From positions 2,171,501 to 2,235,500 of the forward strand of contig NC_132904.1 in NCBI RefSeq assembly GCF_047675955.1: a stretch of 64,000 nucleotides of DNA, read 5' to 3'. Position 1 is the first letter of the stretch. Every line of letters begins with the position of its first letter. The notes below the pieces were generated by a model. The model had not been told where the DNA came from and searched no databases. It saw only the letters and a program-made list of their open reading frames with translations. The DNA is from Chlorocebus sabaeus. Lineage: Eukaryota; Chordata; Mammalia; Primates; Cercopithecidae. Of the stretch, positions 8,732-19,950 are shown piece by piece. A program made the position numbers and the translations under genes.

Positions 8732-11712
8732 GGCAAAACAGAAAGTTAAGGATGAGTTTTCTGAGTTGGTTTCAGGGGTTCTCGAATGAGTGCTCCCAGT
8801 CTATTAGAGTTTGAAAAGGCATGGATGACTCTATCTCAAGTAGTAAACCATGCTGATAGACCATGATGTAAGCTGCATACAGAAATACACAAAACATTTG
8901 CATTGGATACTTTCCATCAGTCACTTTTAAGAAGCAAGGAGCTAAGTAATCCTGTATATAATACTTTGAAATGTTTTTTGAAAAATAAAGAATATAATGT
9001 TGTTAGTTCATTTCTCTTAATGTCACTGGACAGAAGTGTTTCAAGAAAAGAACGAGTTCGGGGGTTAAAATTCCCAGCCCAGGCACCACATAGATGACCT
9101 AAGAGCTTCTGAGTATGTTCTGAGGAAGAGCCTTGTCTCCTGCAGCCAAGGCTGAGGTTGCTGAAAATCAAACACAGAACCTCATCCTGTAACTGAGTGA
9201 ATTACAACACAAGCTGAATTCTCAGCCTCACAGGGTGCCTACAGTTAAAGTGAAGACATTGGCTGGGAAACAATGGGATCCTGTATGTTGGGGTGTGGAT
9301 ATGTGGAGAGACCCTATTGGAGCTGGGGACACCAAGCCCCTAAATTCTGATGAGTCTTCTTTGTCAATGAAAGTGTCCTCCCCACCTCAAGGAGTACTGG
9401 CCTTTCCACCTCCATCTGAGGGTATTAACCTGCACTGCCTGAGAAAACAGTCACAGCCTTAATCATAGGGTGTTACTCCTAAGGTAATCACTAAGTGAGA
9501 GAGTGCTAATTCCCTGCCCCTTCCCTTTGCTTTGAGACCTGTAACTAGACTCATGGCCCAGCAGACGTCTGAAAGTGAAACACACAGTGTAACCCAGCAG
9601 GTGGTGAGCCACACTCCGTAGGAACTACTTGAGTTCTCTAATTTATACAGACAGACATCTGGGGACATGAGAGGGAATGGATACTGAGGGTGTGGGACAA
9701 TGGGGTAAGAACATAAAGGTGGAGCAGGCTGAATATATTGACATGGGGCCACCAAGCAGAGAGTCTGAATTTAAGGCTGCAGCTGGGGGAGTTAGAAAGG
9801 TTAGAACTCTTTCTAACAGTATGTTTGGTTGGTTGGTTGAAACATGAACCAAAAGGTGGCTAACAGTGAGTGACCTGAAAATACCAGACACGCCATGGTT
9901 GAACATAGAGGAGGGGATTCAAAAGCTTAGGGAGATTGGAACGCTACAGTGGATTTGTCATATAAGACCTACACACCCACTCTGGGAGGGTCCAGAAGGC
10001 AGACCTTTCATCAAAACTGTGAGAAACAGATTTGTAAGGGGAGCCCTGGCATTCCTGAAGAGTGCTACAATTGCTCTTCTCTTACTGTGGAAATAGTAGC
10101 CATTTAATCAGAAAACATAAATGCAATGAGAAGAATTGATCCTGGAGTAGCAGGACCAAGTGATGGCATTCAGCCATCAAAGGCAAGGTAGGCATAGTTT
10201 CTGTAATGGACAGCAGAGGCAAAGCAACAATCAGAAAGGTCTGATCTGTGCAGACCTATGGCACTGGCTACTTAGTCATTAGTCATTGTGTTCCTGAAAG
10301 CTGTAAATCAAAAATAAAATTTTAAGCCCTCAAACCAACCGAATGGAGCCCTGTCTCGGCCAAGGAGGTTTCCAAAGTAAACCTGAAAAATCTAGTTCAG
10401 GCCATGATTGGAAGGGTGGTCAGGCATGTCTTTTTTTTACCTTTTTTAACCTTTTTTTCCCCTTTGGAATTCAGGCACAACCGAGCTGCATTAACAAAAC
10501 AGAGACCTTAAGACTGACAACCAGACTTTGTAGCAATAAGATAGTGAATTCCAGCCTGACTCTAGTACAGCATCACATGACAGATAAAGAAGGAAATCAA
10601 AATATTTTACTCCAAAATATGTTTTTTGCCATATTTTGAGATGGCCCTGCAACATTGACTTTTGTTGGGGGGGGGGGGTGGTTTGCATTTTTTTAAGGAG
10701 TCTCTATTAGCATAATTAGATCTTTCCCCTTCCAGGCTTTCCCAGTTCTGAAGAGGGTAACTGAGAGTCTAGCACCTTTTAAAGGTCAAATTGGAAACAT
10801 TTGCCATCTATTGTCTCTGAGGGCAGCCACCTATGAGACTTCATCTACATAATAAGAACCTTGGTCTTCACAACCCTTTGTCTTAACCCAGACACTCCTT
10901 TCTATTGATTCCAGGTCTTTAGATAATAACTTCTTTCAATCAATTGTCAATCAGAAAATCTCTGAATCTACCTATGACCTGGAAGCCCACACTCCCCACT
11001 TTGACTTGTCCAGACTTTCCAGACTGAACCAATAGAAACCTCACATGTATTGATCGATGTCTCCCTAAAATGTTTAAAACCAAGGCACAACCCAGTCATG
11101 ATGGACACATGTTCTCAGGACCTCTTGAGACTGTGCCTTCTGGTTCAGAATCAACCTCTTTAAATATTTTACAGAGTTGGGCTTTTTTTTTTTTCTTTTT
11201 TTTTTCAACAAAGTAAAATAGACAGGAAGCCTACTAAATTCTTATTGGATCTGTATAAGCATAAAACTTCCATGTTCAATGTACAAAAGTCTAGCCCTGA
11301 ATCATAAAAGCACAGAGTCAACGGTCCTTCAGTCAACTCACAGACTTGAGCCAGTTTACAGATCCAGACTCCTTAAATCAAGAGAAGGCTGGGTCTTCTC
11401 CAGGAAGGACCTTGGTCCACTACCAAAAATTTATACTGTTACTCTTTCTCCCAGCCTTCTCATAGTTTCCCAGAGTAACTATCCACTGGGGAAAATGAAA
11501 TAATCAGATTGACTGAGGACTACTGGACACTGGCTCTGAACTGACACTGACTCTAGAAGAGTGGAAATGTCACTGTGGCCCTGCAGTCAGAGAAGGGGCT
11601 TGTGGGGGATGAGGTGATCGGCGGAGTTTCATCTCATTGTTGGCTCAGTGGATTCCCAAACCCACTATTGGTTATTTTGCAGGTTACAGAAAGCATAATT
11701 GGAATAGACATA
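8732..11712 (+). pseudogene. ERVL copy 1, 5' internal (gag-side) region
   Basis: Degenerate internal ERVL sequence, collinear with 26363-29000 of copy 2. Shared landmarks include the stretch around 9110-9320 (copy 2: 26710-26960) and around 11590 (copy 2: 28850). No frame longer than about 100 codons survives. It is the gag-side region by position only, since no capsid motif is convincing. It is interrupted by an ERV1-type LTR at 10302-11210. Confidence 0.75.
10302..11210 (+). mobile_element. ERV1-type LTR inserted in ERVL copy 1
   Basis: About 900 bp absent from the homologous point of ERVL copy 2 (near 28470). It starts with TGTAAATCAAAAATAAAA and ends in TTCAACA. Near 11060-11180 it holds the typical LTR stretch AAAATGTTTAAAACC, then ATGTTCTCAGGACCTC, then a polyadenylation-like region ending in a T-rich tract. 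This resembles the MER4/MER61-like ERV1 LTR group. A 10-bp G run lies at 10669-10678. I cannot identify a clean target duplication, so the borders may be off by several bases. Confidence 0.55.
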
Positions 11713-11807
11713 CTGTCATGTGTCTATGATCGGTACATTCTGAGAAATGCATTGTTAGGAGATTTCGTCATTAGGTGATTTCATCATTGTGCAAACATCA
11801 TAGGATG

Positions 11808-12079
11808 TACTTATACATGCCTAGATGGCAGAGACTACTGCCCCCACCAGGCTGTGGGGTAGAGCCCATTGATTGTAGGCTAAAACATGTTTTATTGCAG
11901 GCTAAAACATGCAATAAATACTTAAACATGCAATAAACATGTTTATAAATAAACATGCAATACATAAATAAATAAACATGCAATAAATACTTATACATGC
12001 CTAGATGGCAGAGACTACTGCCCCCACCAGGCTGTGGGGTAGAGCCCATTGATTGTAGGCTAAAACATGTTTTATTGCA
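11808..12079 (+). repeat. 92-bp perfect direct repeat, period 180 bp
   Basis: Bases 11808-11899 recur without a single mismatch at 11988-12079. The spacer is AT-rich with repeated AAACATGCAATA motifs. The identity contrasts with the heavy decay of the surrounding DNA transposon, so the duplication is recent or has been homogenised. Confidence 0.95.
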
Positions 12080-12633
12080 CAATAAAACAATGTGTTTTAT
12101 TGCACACTGATTGCACAACATGTTATTGTACTGAATACCATAGGCCACTCTAACACATTGCTAATTAATTATGTATCTAAACACAGAAAAGCTACTGTAA
12201 AAATACAGTAGAAAGGATAAAAAATGGCACACCTGCATAGTGCACTTACCATGAATGGCGCTTGCAGGGCTGGAAGCTGCTCTGGGTGAGTCAAGGAGTG
12301 GGTAGCGAGTGACTGTAAAGGCCTAGGATGCTACTGTGCACTACTGTGGACTTTATAAATACTGTATACTTAGGCTATGCTAAATTTATTAAAGTATTCC
12401 TTTTTTCAATACTAAATTAACCTTAGCTTACTGTAACTTTTCACTTTATAAAGTTTTAACTTTTTAAAACTTTTTTACTCTTTCATAATAACATATAGCT
12501 TAAAACACAAACACATTGTACAAGTGTACAAAAATATTTTCGTTCTTTATATTCATATTCTATAAATTTTTTCTACTTAATAACTTTTTTTTTTTTACTT
12601 TTTAAACTTCTTTGTTAAAAACTAAGACACAAA

Positions 12634-12945
12634 GGCCGGGTGCAGTGGCTCACGCCTATAATCCTGGCACTTTGGGAGGCCGAGGCAGATGGATCATGAG
12701 GTCAGGAGATTGAGACCATCCTGGCTAACACGGTGAAACCCAGTCTCTACTAAAAATACAAAAATTAGCCGGGCGTGGTGGCGGGCACCTGTAGTGGCGG
12801 CAGGCGACTGTAGTCCCAGCTACTCGGGAGGCTGAGGCAGGAGAATGGCGTGAACCCAGGAGGCGGAGCTTGCAGTGAGTTGAGATTGCGCCATTGCACT
12901 CCAGCCTGGGCTACGGAGTCAGACTCCACCTCAAAAAAAAAAAAA
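12634..12945 (+). mobile_element. AluY with internal expansion and perfect TSD
   Basis: A full-length young-type Alu with an A-tail and a target duplication AACTAAGACACAAA, seen before 12634 and again at about 12949-12963 after the tail. Near 12780-12810 it carries about 19 extra bases: a diverged second copy of the TGGCGGGCACCTGTAG stretch. This is not part of the standard Alu consensus. Confidence 0.95.
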
Positions 12946-13348
12946 AAAAACTAAGACACAAACACACACATCAGCCTTGGCCTACACAGGGTCAGAATCA
13001 TTGGTTCACTGTCTTTCACTGTCACATCTTGACCAGTTTTGTGACTGGAAGGTCTTCATGGGCAGTGACATGCATGCAACTGTCATCTCCTGTGATAGCA
13101 ATGCCTTCTTCTGGATACTTCCCTAAGAAACTGCCTGAGGTTGTTTTACATTTAACTTGTTTTATATGTAAGTAGAAGGAGTACACCCTAAAAAAAAGTA
13201 TAGTAAATACATAATCGAGTAACATAGTTGTTTGTTATCATTGTCAAGTACTGTGGTGCTGTGCATAAATGTATGTGCTAGATTTTTATATGACTGGTAG
13301 CACAGCAGGTTTACTTACACCAGCATCGCCACATAACACAGAAGTAAT

Positions 13349-13724
13349 TGATATGGTTTGGCTATTTCCCCACCCATATCTCATCTTGAATTGTAGTTCC
13401 CAAAATCCCCATGTATTCTGAAAGGGACCCGGTGGGAGGTGATTGAATCATGGAGGTGGTTACCTCCCTGCTGTTCTCATGATAGTGAGTGAGTTCTCAC
13501 AAGATCTGACGGTTTCATAAGGTGTTTTTCCCCTTTTTGTTTGGCACTTCTCCTTGCTGCTGCCATGTGAAGAAGGACCTGTTTGCTCCCCCTTCCACCA
13601 TGATTGTAAGTTTCCTGAGGCCTCCCCAGCCATGCTGAGCTGTGAGTCAATTAAACCTCTTTCCTTCATAAATTACCCAGGCTCAGGTGTGTCTTTACTA
13701 GGCATGTGAGAATGGACTAATACA
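13349..13724 (+). mobile_element. MST-type LTR (ERVL-MaLR), plus
   Basis: A solo LTR starting TGATATGGTTTGGCTATTT and ending GGACTAATACA, the termini of MSTA/MSTB LTRs. It carries the usual polyadenylation-side segment (AATTAAACCTCTTTCC). It sits inside the Tigger-like element. The flanking bases show no clear 5-bp duplication. Confidence 0.88.
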
Positions 13725-14943
13725 AAATGCATTGTGCCACAACATCATTAGGTGATAGGAATTTTTCAGCTCCATTATAATCTTATGGGACCACCACCAT
13801 ACATGTACCCATTCTTGACCAAAGCATCCTCATGCTGTGCACAACTGTACTCTGCCACCAACTGAGTCCCCACATTGGTGTCCTGATGTGTGGGGTGAGG
13901 GCTACTATTGTGGGCCAAGTAGAAGCCATTAGAGCTGCCTCTACCTAGAAAAATAGTCAAAAGCGATACGATAATAGTCAGTCAAAAGCTGCATTTCCAG
14001 AGGAATTTCAGAAGTTAGTGCCACCATCAAATACCTGAAAGATGTAGGGCCAGTGATCCTCACCACAGCCCTATTCCACTCATCTATTTGGCCAGTAGGG
14101 AGGGCAGGTGGGTTTTGGAGAATGACAAGGGATTGTCCTAAGCTTGACTCCAGTTGCAGCTGCTGGGCCAAACTTGGTTCCATTGCTTGAGCAAATTAGC
14201 CCATCTCCTGCTACCTGGTGCACAGTTATTGATCTGGCAAATGTGTCTTTCTCCACCCCCATCCACAAGGCTCAGCAGAAGCCAGACCAGCAATGCACCC
14301 TCACCGTCCCACCTCAGGGGCCTCTCACGTCTCCAGCCTGTGTCAGAGGTAATTCTCAGGGGTCTGGATCACCCTTTCCTTCCCTAGCATGTCACACTGG
14401 CCCATTACACTGATGACATTATGCTAATTGGACATAAGGCACAAGAAGTAGCAATTATTCTATACTTGTTGGAGTCAGAGGGTGGGAAATAAATCCAACT
14501 AAAATTCAGAACCTTCTACCTTGGTGAAATTTCTAGGAGTCCAGTGGTGTGGGGACTGCTCTAAAGTGATGCATAGATTGTTGCATCTGAACCCTCCCAC
14601 AACCAACGAGAACACCACCAAGCGAGCCTGTTTGATGTGAGGAAGACAGTTTCTTCCTCATTTAGGTGTCCAACTCTGGCCCATTTACTGAATGATTTGA
14701 AAAGCTGCTAGTTTTGAATGTGGCCCAGCAGCAGGTCCAGGCTCTGTGCAAGCTGCTCTGCCACGTGGGCCAGATGACCCAGCAAATCCAGCCTGAGGTA
14801 TCAGTGGCAGACAGGGACACTGTGTGCAGCCTTTGCCAAGCCCCAGTAGGTGACTCATAGCTCAGGCCCTTAGGATTGTGGAGCAAGGTCCTGTCATCAT
14901 CCACAGATAACCACTCTCTTTTTGAGAAACAGGTCTTGGACTG

Positions 14944-15308
14944 CGTATTAGTCTGTTTCGCACTGCTGTAAAGATACTACCCTAGACTGGGTAATTTATA
15001 AAGGAAAGGGGGTTAATTGACTCACAGTGCTGCATGGCTGGGGAGGCCTCAGGAAACTTACAATCATGGCAGAAGGGCAAGAAGGCACGTTTTACATGGC
15101 GGTGAGTGGGAGAAGAATGAGCAAGAAAGGAACAACCAAACACTTATAAAGCCATCAGATCTTGTGAGAACTCACTTACTATCATGAGAACAGCAGGGAG
15201 GGAACAGCCCTCATGATCCAATCACCTCCCACCAGGCCTCTCCCTTAACGCCTGGGCATTACAATTCAAGATGAGATTTGAGTGGGGACACAAAGCCTAA
15301 CCATATCA
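14944..15308 (-). mobile_element. MST-type LTR (ERVL-MaLR), minus
   Basis: The reverse complement of an MST LTR: begins (C)GTATTAGTCTG and ends AACCATATCA. Flanking pentamers GACTG (14939-14943) and GCCTG (15309-15313) look like a 5-bp target duplication with one change. Copy 2 lacks it at the matching point near 30050. Confidence 0.88.
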
Positions 15309-15433
15309 GCCTGAGACTAGGTCTTCATAGAAACTAAACACTTGACCAAGGGCCACCAAGTTACCACATGGCCTGAGCTGCCCATCATGATCTGGGGATT
15401 ATCTGACCCACGTTGCTATAAAGTTGGGTGTGC

Positions 15434-15768
15434 GGCCAGGCGCGGTGGCTCACGCCTGTAATCCCAGCACTTTGGGAGGCCGAGGCTGGCGGATCACGAG
15501 GTCAGGAGATCGAGACCATCCTGACTAACACAGTGAAACCCCATCTCTACTAAAAATGCAAAAAATTAGCCGGGCGTGGTGGCGGGCGCCTGTAGTCCCA
15601 GCTACTTGGAAGGCTGGGGCAGGAGAATGGCGTGAACCCAGGAGGCAGAGCTTGCAGTGAGCCGAGATCGCACCACTGCACTCTGGCCTGGGCGACTGAG
15701 TGAGACTCTGTCTCAAAAAAATAAAAATAAAAAAATAAAACATAAAATAAATAAATTAAAAAATAAAT
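15434..15768 (+). mobile_element. AluY in ERVL copy 1
   Basis: A full-length AluY with a long A/T-rich tail (AATAAA repeats). The flanks AAAGTTGGGTGTGC (before) and AAATTGGGCGTGC (after) form a slightly diverged target duplication. ERVL copy 2 preserves the empty site at about 30878-30893, so the Alu arrived after the two copies were separate. Confidence 0.93.
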
Positions 15769-16077
15769 AAAATTGGGCGTGCATAGCAGTGCTCCATTTG
15801 AATTACAGTGATGTATGTGTGATCAGGCTCAAGCAGGTCCTGAAGGCACAAGTAAGTTACATGAAGAAGTGGCCCAAATGCCTGTGGCCCCTACTCCTGT
15901 TCCAGGTGCCTTCTCTCTCCCCACCTGCATCTGTTGCTGCACAGGGAGTTCCTCTCATCAGCTGACACAGGAAGAGAAGACTCAGGCCATACTTACAGGT
16001 GATCTGCTCCATAGGCAGGCGCTATCGGAAAATGGACAGCTGCAGCCCTACAGCCCCTGCGGCACAGGCCAAGGATG

Positions 16078-17452
16078 GAAAATTCCATTCCAAACACGAG
16101 AAATAGGAAGGAAAGGACTAACTAAGCACAACCAAATCCAAAACCCAACAGGACAAAATTAAATCTTAAAGCTTAAGAATAATTTTATTTGACTCTTTGT
16201 CCTACCTTCTGGGCACACTGGGGCAAGACTCCTCGTGGCCCCACTCCTACGGCTTTGTGTGCTTGTAGCTTTCCCAGGCTGGTGGTGCATGCTGGTGGCT
16301 CTACAGGTCTGGAGTGTCCTCTGCTTCCTTGGCACCACTAGGCATTGTCCTGTGGGGACTCTCCATGGCCCGACGCTATGGCAGTTCTCTGCCTGGGCCC
16401 CAGGCTCTCCATGACACCCAGTGGAATCCAGGAGCAGGCGCTTTTCCTCCACAGCTTGTGCACTCTGTGCATCTGCAGAGATGGCACCGTGCTGACCCCA
16501 TTGAGGTTTACTGCCTGTGCCTTCTGGGCAGGCAGCCCAAGGAACACCTGAACCCACGTGAGCCTCCATGGGGGTGGGCCAGGGGTGATGCACCAGCTTG
16601 CAGGGAGGAACAGAGATTGAGGCAAGGCTGGGCAGCACACTCCAAGGTCTCATGGAGGCCCTGGGCTCTTCCTTTGAAGCCATTCTGCCCTCAAGGCCCA
16701 GGCCCTCCAAGCCTGTGATGGGCATGAAGGCCTAGAAAGTCTCGGAGATGCTTGGGGGTCATTCTCCCATTGTCTTGATGAGCAGCTTCTGGTTTCCTTC
16801 TACCCATACTAATCTCCTTATCCAAATATGTTTGGCCACACCCTTGCTATTCTCTCCTGAACACGCTTTCTTATTCTTGACATGGGCAGGCTAAGAGTTT
16901 TCAAGTCTTTAAGTTCTGTTTCCTTTCTATTATCAATGTCTTTAACTCATTTCTCTTTCCTCGCCTTTTGCTATAAGCAGTCAACAGAAGCCATGCAGCA
17001 TTCAGAGTGCTTTGCTTAGAGATTTCTTCCAACAAATATTCTAGTTCATCGCTTCTAACTTCTGCCTCCCACAAAGCCCCAGGGCACGGACACAATTCAA
17101 CCAGGTTCTCTGCCACTTTGTAAAAGGGCCGGCCCCCCTGCAGTTTCCAATAAGACAGTTCTCATGTCTGTCTAAGACCTCACGAGAATGGCTTTGACTG
17201 CGTGGATCTCCACCAGCATTCTGATCACGACCACTGAAGTCATCGCTACCAACCCAGAGGCTCTCTCTACAGCCCTGCCCTCCTCGGCCTGCACGGGAGT
17301 CACCTTCGCACCACCTCCGTTCACAGAAACGTGCGCTTTTCCAGCGTGCCCTTCAAAACAGTTCCAGCCTCTCCCGTGACCCGGTTCCAGCTCTGCCGCC
17401 ACATTTTCAGGTGGTTGTTACAGCAACAGCCCCACTTCCTGGTACCAATGTC
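16078..17452 (-). mobile_element. MaLR internal sequence, truncated, minus
   Basis: Internal ERVL-MaLR sequence in minus orientation. It aligns along its length with the MaLR interior at 23220-24855 and carries the shared block around 16950-17100 (second copy 24000-24190). At its right end, 17432-17450, the complement of a TTGGTACCAGGAAGTGGG primer-binding site is preserved next to the 5' LTR. The 3' part and 3' LTR are missing at 16078. MaLR elements are non-autonomous, and no coding frame survives. Confidence 0.78.
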
Positions 17453-17820
17453 TGTCTTAGCCTGTGTGTGCTGCTCTAACAAAACACCCTAGAATAGGTC
17501 ATTTATAAATCGTAGGAATGGATTGCTCACAGTTCCGGAGGCTGGGAATCCTGCGCTGCAGGAGGTGTCTGGAGAGGACCTTCTTGCTGCGCAGGAGGTG
17601 TCTGGAGAAGACCTTCTTGCCGCGTCCTCACATGGCGGAAAGTGAAAGTGCATACAGGCACCAAGCTCATTCCTCACCCTTTTATAAGGCACTGATCCCG
17701 CCCATGAGGGTGGAGCCCCCATGGCTTCATCACCTTCCAAAGGCCCCACCTCTTACTACCATTGCGTTGGGGACTAGGCTTCAACATGAATTTTAGAGGG
17801 ACACAAATATTCAGACCACA
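17453..17820 (-). mobile_element. MaLR 5' LTR, minus
   Basis: An MLT1/MST-like LTR read as its complement: starts TGTCTTAGCCTG, contains the CACAGTTCCGGAGGCTGGG segment, and ends near TTCAGACCACA. It adjoins the MaLR primer site on its left. A short internal tandem duplication, GCAGGAGGTGTCTGGAGA with its downstream bases, lies at 17556-17623. Confidence 0.85.
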
Positions 17821-19129
17821 GTAAGCCATGGCTAATGCACACAGAAAACTGAAGTTTCAGGATGTATTTGCTCTCATTCCTCTCCATCAACTCAATGGCC
17901 GCTGTCAGAAGGCTCTCAGGCTTGAATGGGCCTTAATCCCATCTTTGTCTTCTGTTGATCGGCCCAACTCAGGCATTTTATTGGGCCTTTGTCTCCCAAA
18001 GCTTGTTAAAATCCTAACGCTTGGAGCAATTGGCTTTTCCGCCCTTGCAGTGCTCTGAATTTCTGGATCCATCTCTCTGTTCACTTTCATCTCTGCTTGT
18101 AAGCTGGGCCTTCTTCCTCAAGCTGGTCTCCGTCTCGTGTTACTGGACCTATCACAAAACTCGCAATGTGGTGTTTTTCCACTTCGCCCCTTGGGCTCCT
18201 GGCTGAGCCTTCTTGTATTCCGCCTGCCAGGTCACCAGGAGTGATTTTAGCAAGTTTGCTGCTCCAGCACCACCAAGTCCCCATCACTCGGGCCCCCAGT
18301 GCCTGCTCTCTTGGCAGCAGCTGGGTTTGGGGGTTCCGATTGCTACCACAATACAGCCTGGCCTATCCTGACTAATACAGAAGCAGGCGCTGTGAAGGAG
18401 GGTGCTGCCATAATGAGAAACGCAAATTAACACATATCTACACAGTCTCTGTGGCGCACAACAGTCAGTTTTTCCTGCTCATGTGTCTGGGCTCTGCTTG
18501 ACTGATCTTGGCTGGGCACATTCTTATGACAGCAAGTCGTGGCTGGCCTTGGACACAGGAAAGGGCGAGAGACTGGGGTCACAGATACAATCTATCATAG
18601 GGGGGCAGATAACTCAATGTTTAAATTCATAGGTTGCTGGACCAAAGGTGTATTTCAGTAACTGTGCACTAGGAAAAGGCCAATGCCCAGGGCTGGGGGA
18701 CTCTGGGACCAAGTTGACACTGACAGCTGGAGTCAAGGCACCATCATGGGCCCATTAGAGGAGGGCATATGGAGGCCAGCAAAGTGCAATCCTGGTCCAG
18801 ATCTGGCTCACACTGAGTCAGCCCTCTGCATCCCCAGAATGCTGCATATTCCCCCAGACCCTAAATGTACACTCAGACAATCTTGGTAGTTGGCTGGATC
18901 CTCATGTAGGCTCATTGTCCTGTAGGGTAAAAACTATCATAGTGTTACTGAGTAGAAGCCTCCGAAACTGCCCACTGCCTTAGCCAAGGCAATACACCAA
19001 AAAGAAAATCTCATTGGTGGGGAATGGCAGAGATGTGGGCCCCTTTGGAAGACTTGAGGGTTGTAGGTGAGGTGATTCCCATCGTCTCCCCCATTTCCCG
19101 GAGGATGCTAACAGACCGTACTGTCAACA
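17821..19129. other. Unassigned, probably retroviral DNA
   Basis: No gene is visible. The segment to about 18380 ends in CTATCCTGACTAATACAG, an LTR-like terminus, so it may be an older plus-strand LTR. The following 750 bp contains a stretch near 18715-18800 that resembles ERVL internal sequence. I cannot assign the borders. Confidence 0.35.
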
Positions 19130-19373
19130 TGTGATGGGAAATTTTATGTGTCCACTTTATGTGTCCACTTCACTGGGCCATGGGGTGCCCAGATATTTGG
19201 TTAAACATTATTCTGGGTGTGTCTGCAAGGTGTTTCTGGATATGCTTAGCATGTGAATCTGTGGACAGAGAAAAGCAGGTCACTCTCTCTGGTGAAGGTG
19301 GGCCTCATCCAATCAGTTGAAGGTCTGACTAAAACAAAAAGATTAAGTAAGATAAAATTCGCTCTCCCTACCC

Positions 19374-19757
19374 ATCTTAGTCTGTATTTGTTGCTATACA
19401 GGAATATTGGAGACTGGGTAATTGATAAAGAAAAGAGGTTTATTTGGCTCACAGTTCTGCAGGCTGTGCAAGAAACATGACACCTGCATCTGCTGCTGGT
19501 GAGGGCCTCAGGCTTCTTCCATTCATGGCAGGAGATCAAGGGGAGCCAGTGTGTGCAGAGATCACATGGTGAGAGGAAACAAGTGAACAGGGGACTGCCA
19601 GGCTGTTTTCAACAACCAGCTCTCAGGGGAACTCAGGGTGAGAACACACTCACTACCATGAGGATGGCACCAAGTTATCCATGAGTGATCTGCCCTCACA
19701 ACCCAAACAACCCCATTAGACACCACCTCCAGCACTGGGGACTAAATTTCAACATGG
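19374..19757 (-). mobile_element. MLT1-type LTR inside an ERVL LTR
   Basis: A MaLR LTR in minus orientation (CTTAGTCTGTATTTGTTGC start, the GACTGGGTAATTGATAAAG segment, and an AAATTTCAACATGGC end). The right junction with the host LTR is abnormal, carrying the perfect inverted repeat listed separately at 19759-19804. Confidence 0.8.
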
Positions 19758-19758
19758 C

Positions 19759-19804
19759 TGATATCCCAGCTCAAAGAGATGCTTGTCTTTGAGCTGGGAT
19801 ATCA
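19759..19804. repeat. Perfect 18-bp inverted repeat, 10-bp loop
   Basis: TGATATCCCAGCTCAAAG at 19759-19776 is the exact reverse complement of 19787-19804. The right arm is normal ERVL LTR sequence; the left arm is an extra inverted copy at the MLT1 junction. RNA or single-stranded DNA could form an 18-bp hairpin. Confidence 0.97.
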
Positions 19805-19950
19805 GTCTTCTGCCTTCACACTCAGACTGGAACTTACACCATCAGCTCTCCTGGGTCTCCAGCTTGCAGATGGCAGATGGGGATACTTTCCAACCTCCAT
19901 AATCACAGGAGCCAATCTACCCTAATAAGCCCCTGTGTATAGGTACAGCT

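Larger units (their letters stand above)
11713..13847. mobile_element. Tigger-like (TcMar) DNA transposon in ERVL copy 1
   Basis: The termini are diverged inverted repeats (CTGTCATGTG at the left, CATGCTGTGCACAACTG at the right) and the flanks are TA dinucleotides at 11711-11712 and 13848-13849. TA is the mariner/Tigger target. ERVL copy 2 has the uninterrupted site (GACACACTCAGC near 28973). The interior is AT-rich and holds no transposase frame. It is itself split by an AluY (12634-12945) and an MST-type LTR (13349-13724), and contains a 180-bp-period duplication. Confidence 0.65.
13850..16077 (+). pseudogene. ERVL copy 1, pol (RT) region
   Basis: Degenerate pol region collinear with 28980-31180 of copy 2 and visibly similar to it (roughly nine of ten bases around 14150-14460 by eye). 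It encodes an LPxGV-less remnant followed by the reverse transcriptase catalytic YxDD box as YTDD at 14406-14417. In-frame stops and indels destroy the frame. The region is split by an MST-type LTR (14944-15308) and an AluY (15434-15768), and ends where a MaLR element begins near 16078. Confidence 0.8.
19130..19950 (+). mobile_element. MLT2-type ERVL LTR, split by an MLT1 LTR
   Basis: An LTR beginning TGTGATGGGAAATTTTATG with ERVL LTR landmarks (CCAGATATTTGG, CATCCAATCAGTTGAAGG, then GAGCTGGGATATCAG and CCTCCATAATCACAGGAGCC). Nested insertion of a minus-strand MLT1-type LTR separates its halves at 19374-19757. No polypurine tract lies directly upstream, so it is probably an independent LTR and not the 3' LTR of ERVL copy 1. 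The right border is approximate. Confidence 0.75.

Noticed and set aside
14144..14413. Functional retroviral reverse transcriptase suggested by a YTDD box
   Set aside because: The surrounding frame is broken by stops and frameshifts in both ERVL copies; only the motif survives.
19130..19950. 3' LTR of ERVL copy 1
   Set aside because: ERVL internal sequence continues downstream to 21.5 kb and no polypurine tract precedes this LTR, so it is more likely a separate insertion.
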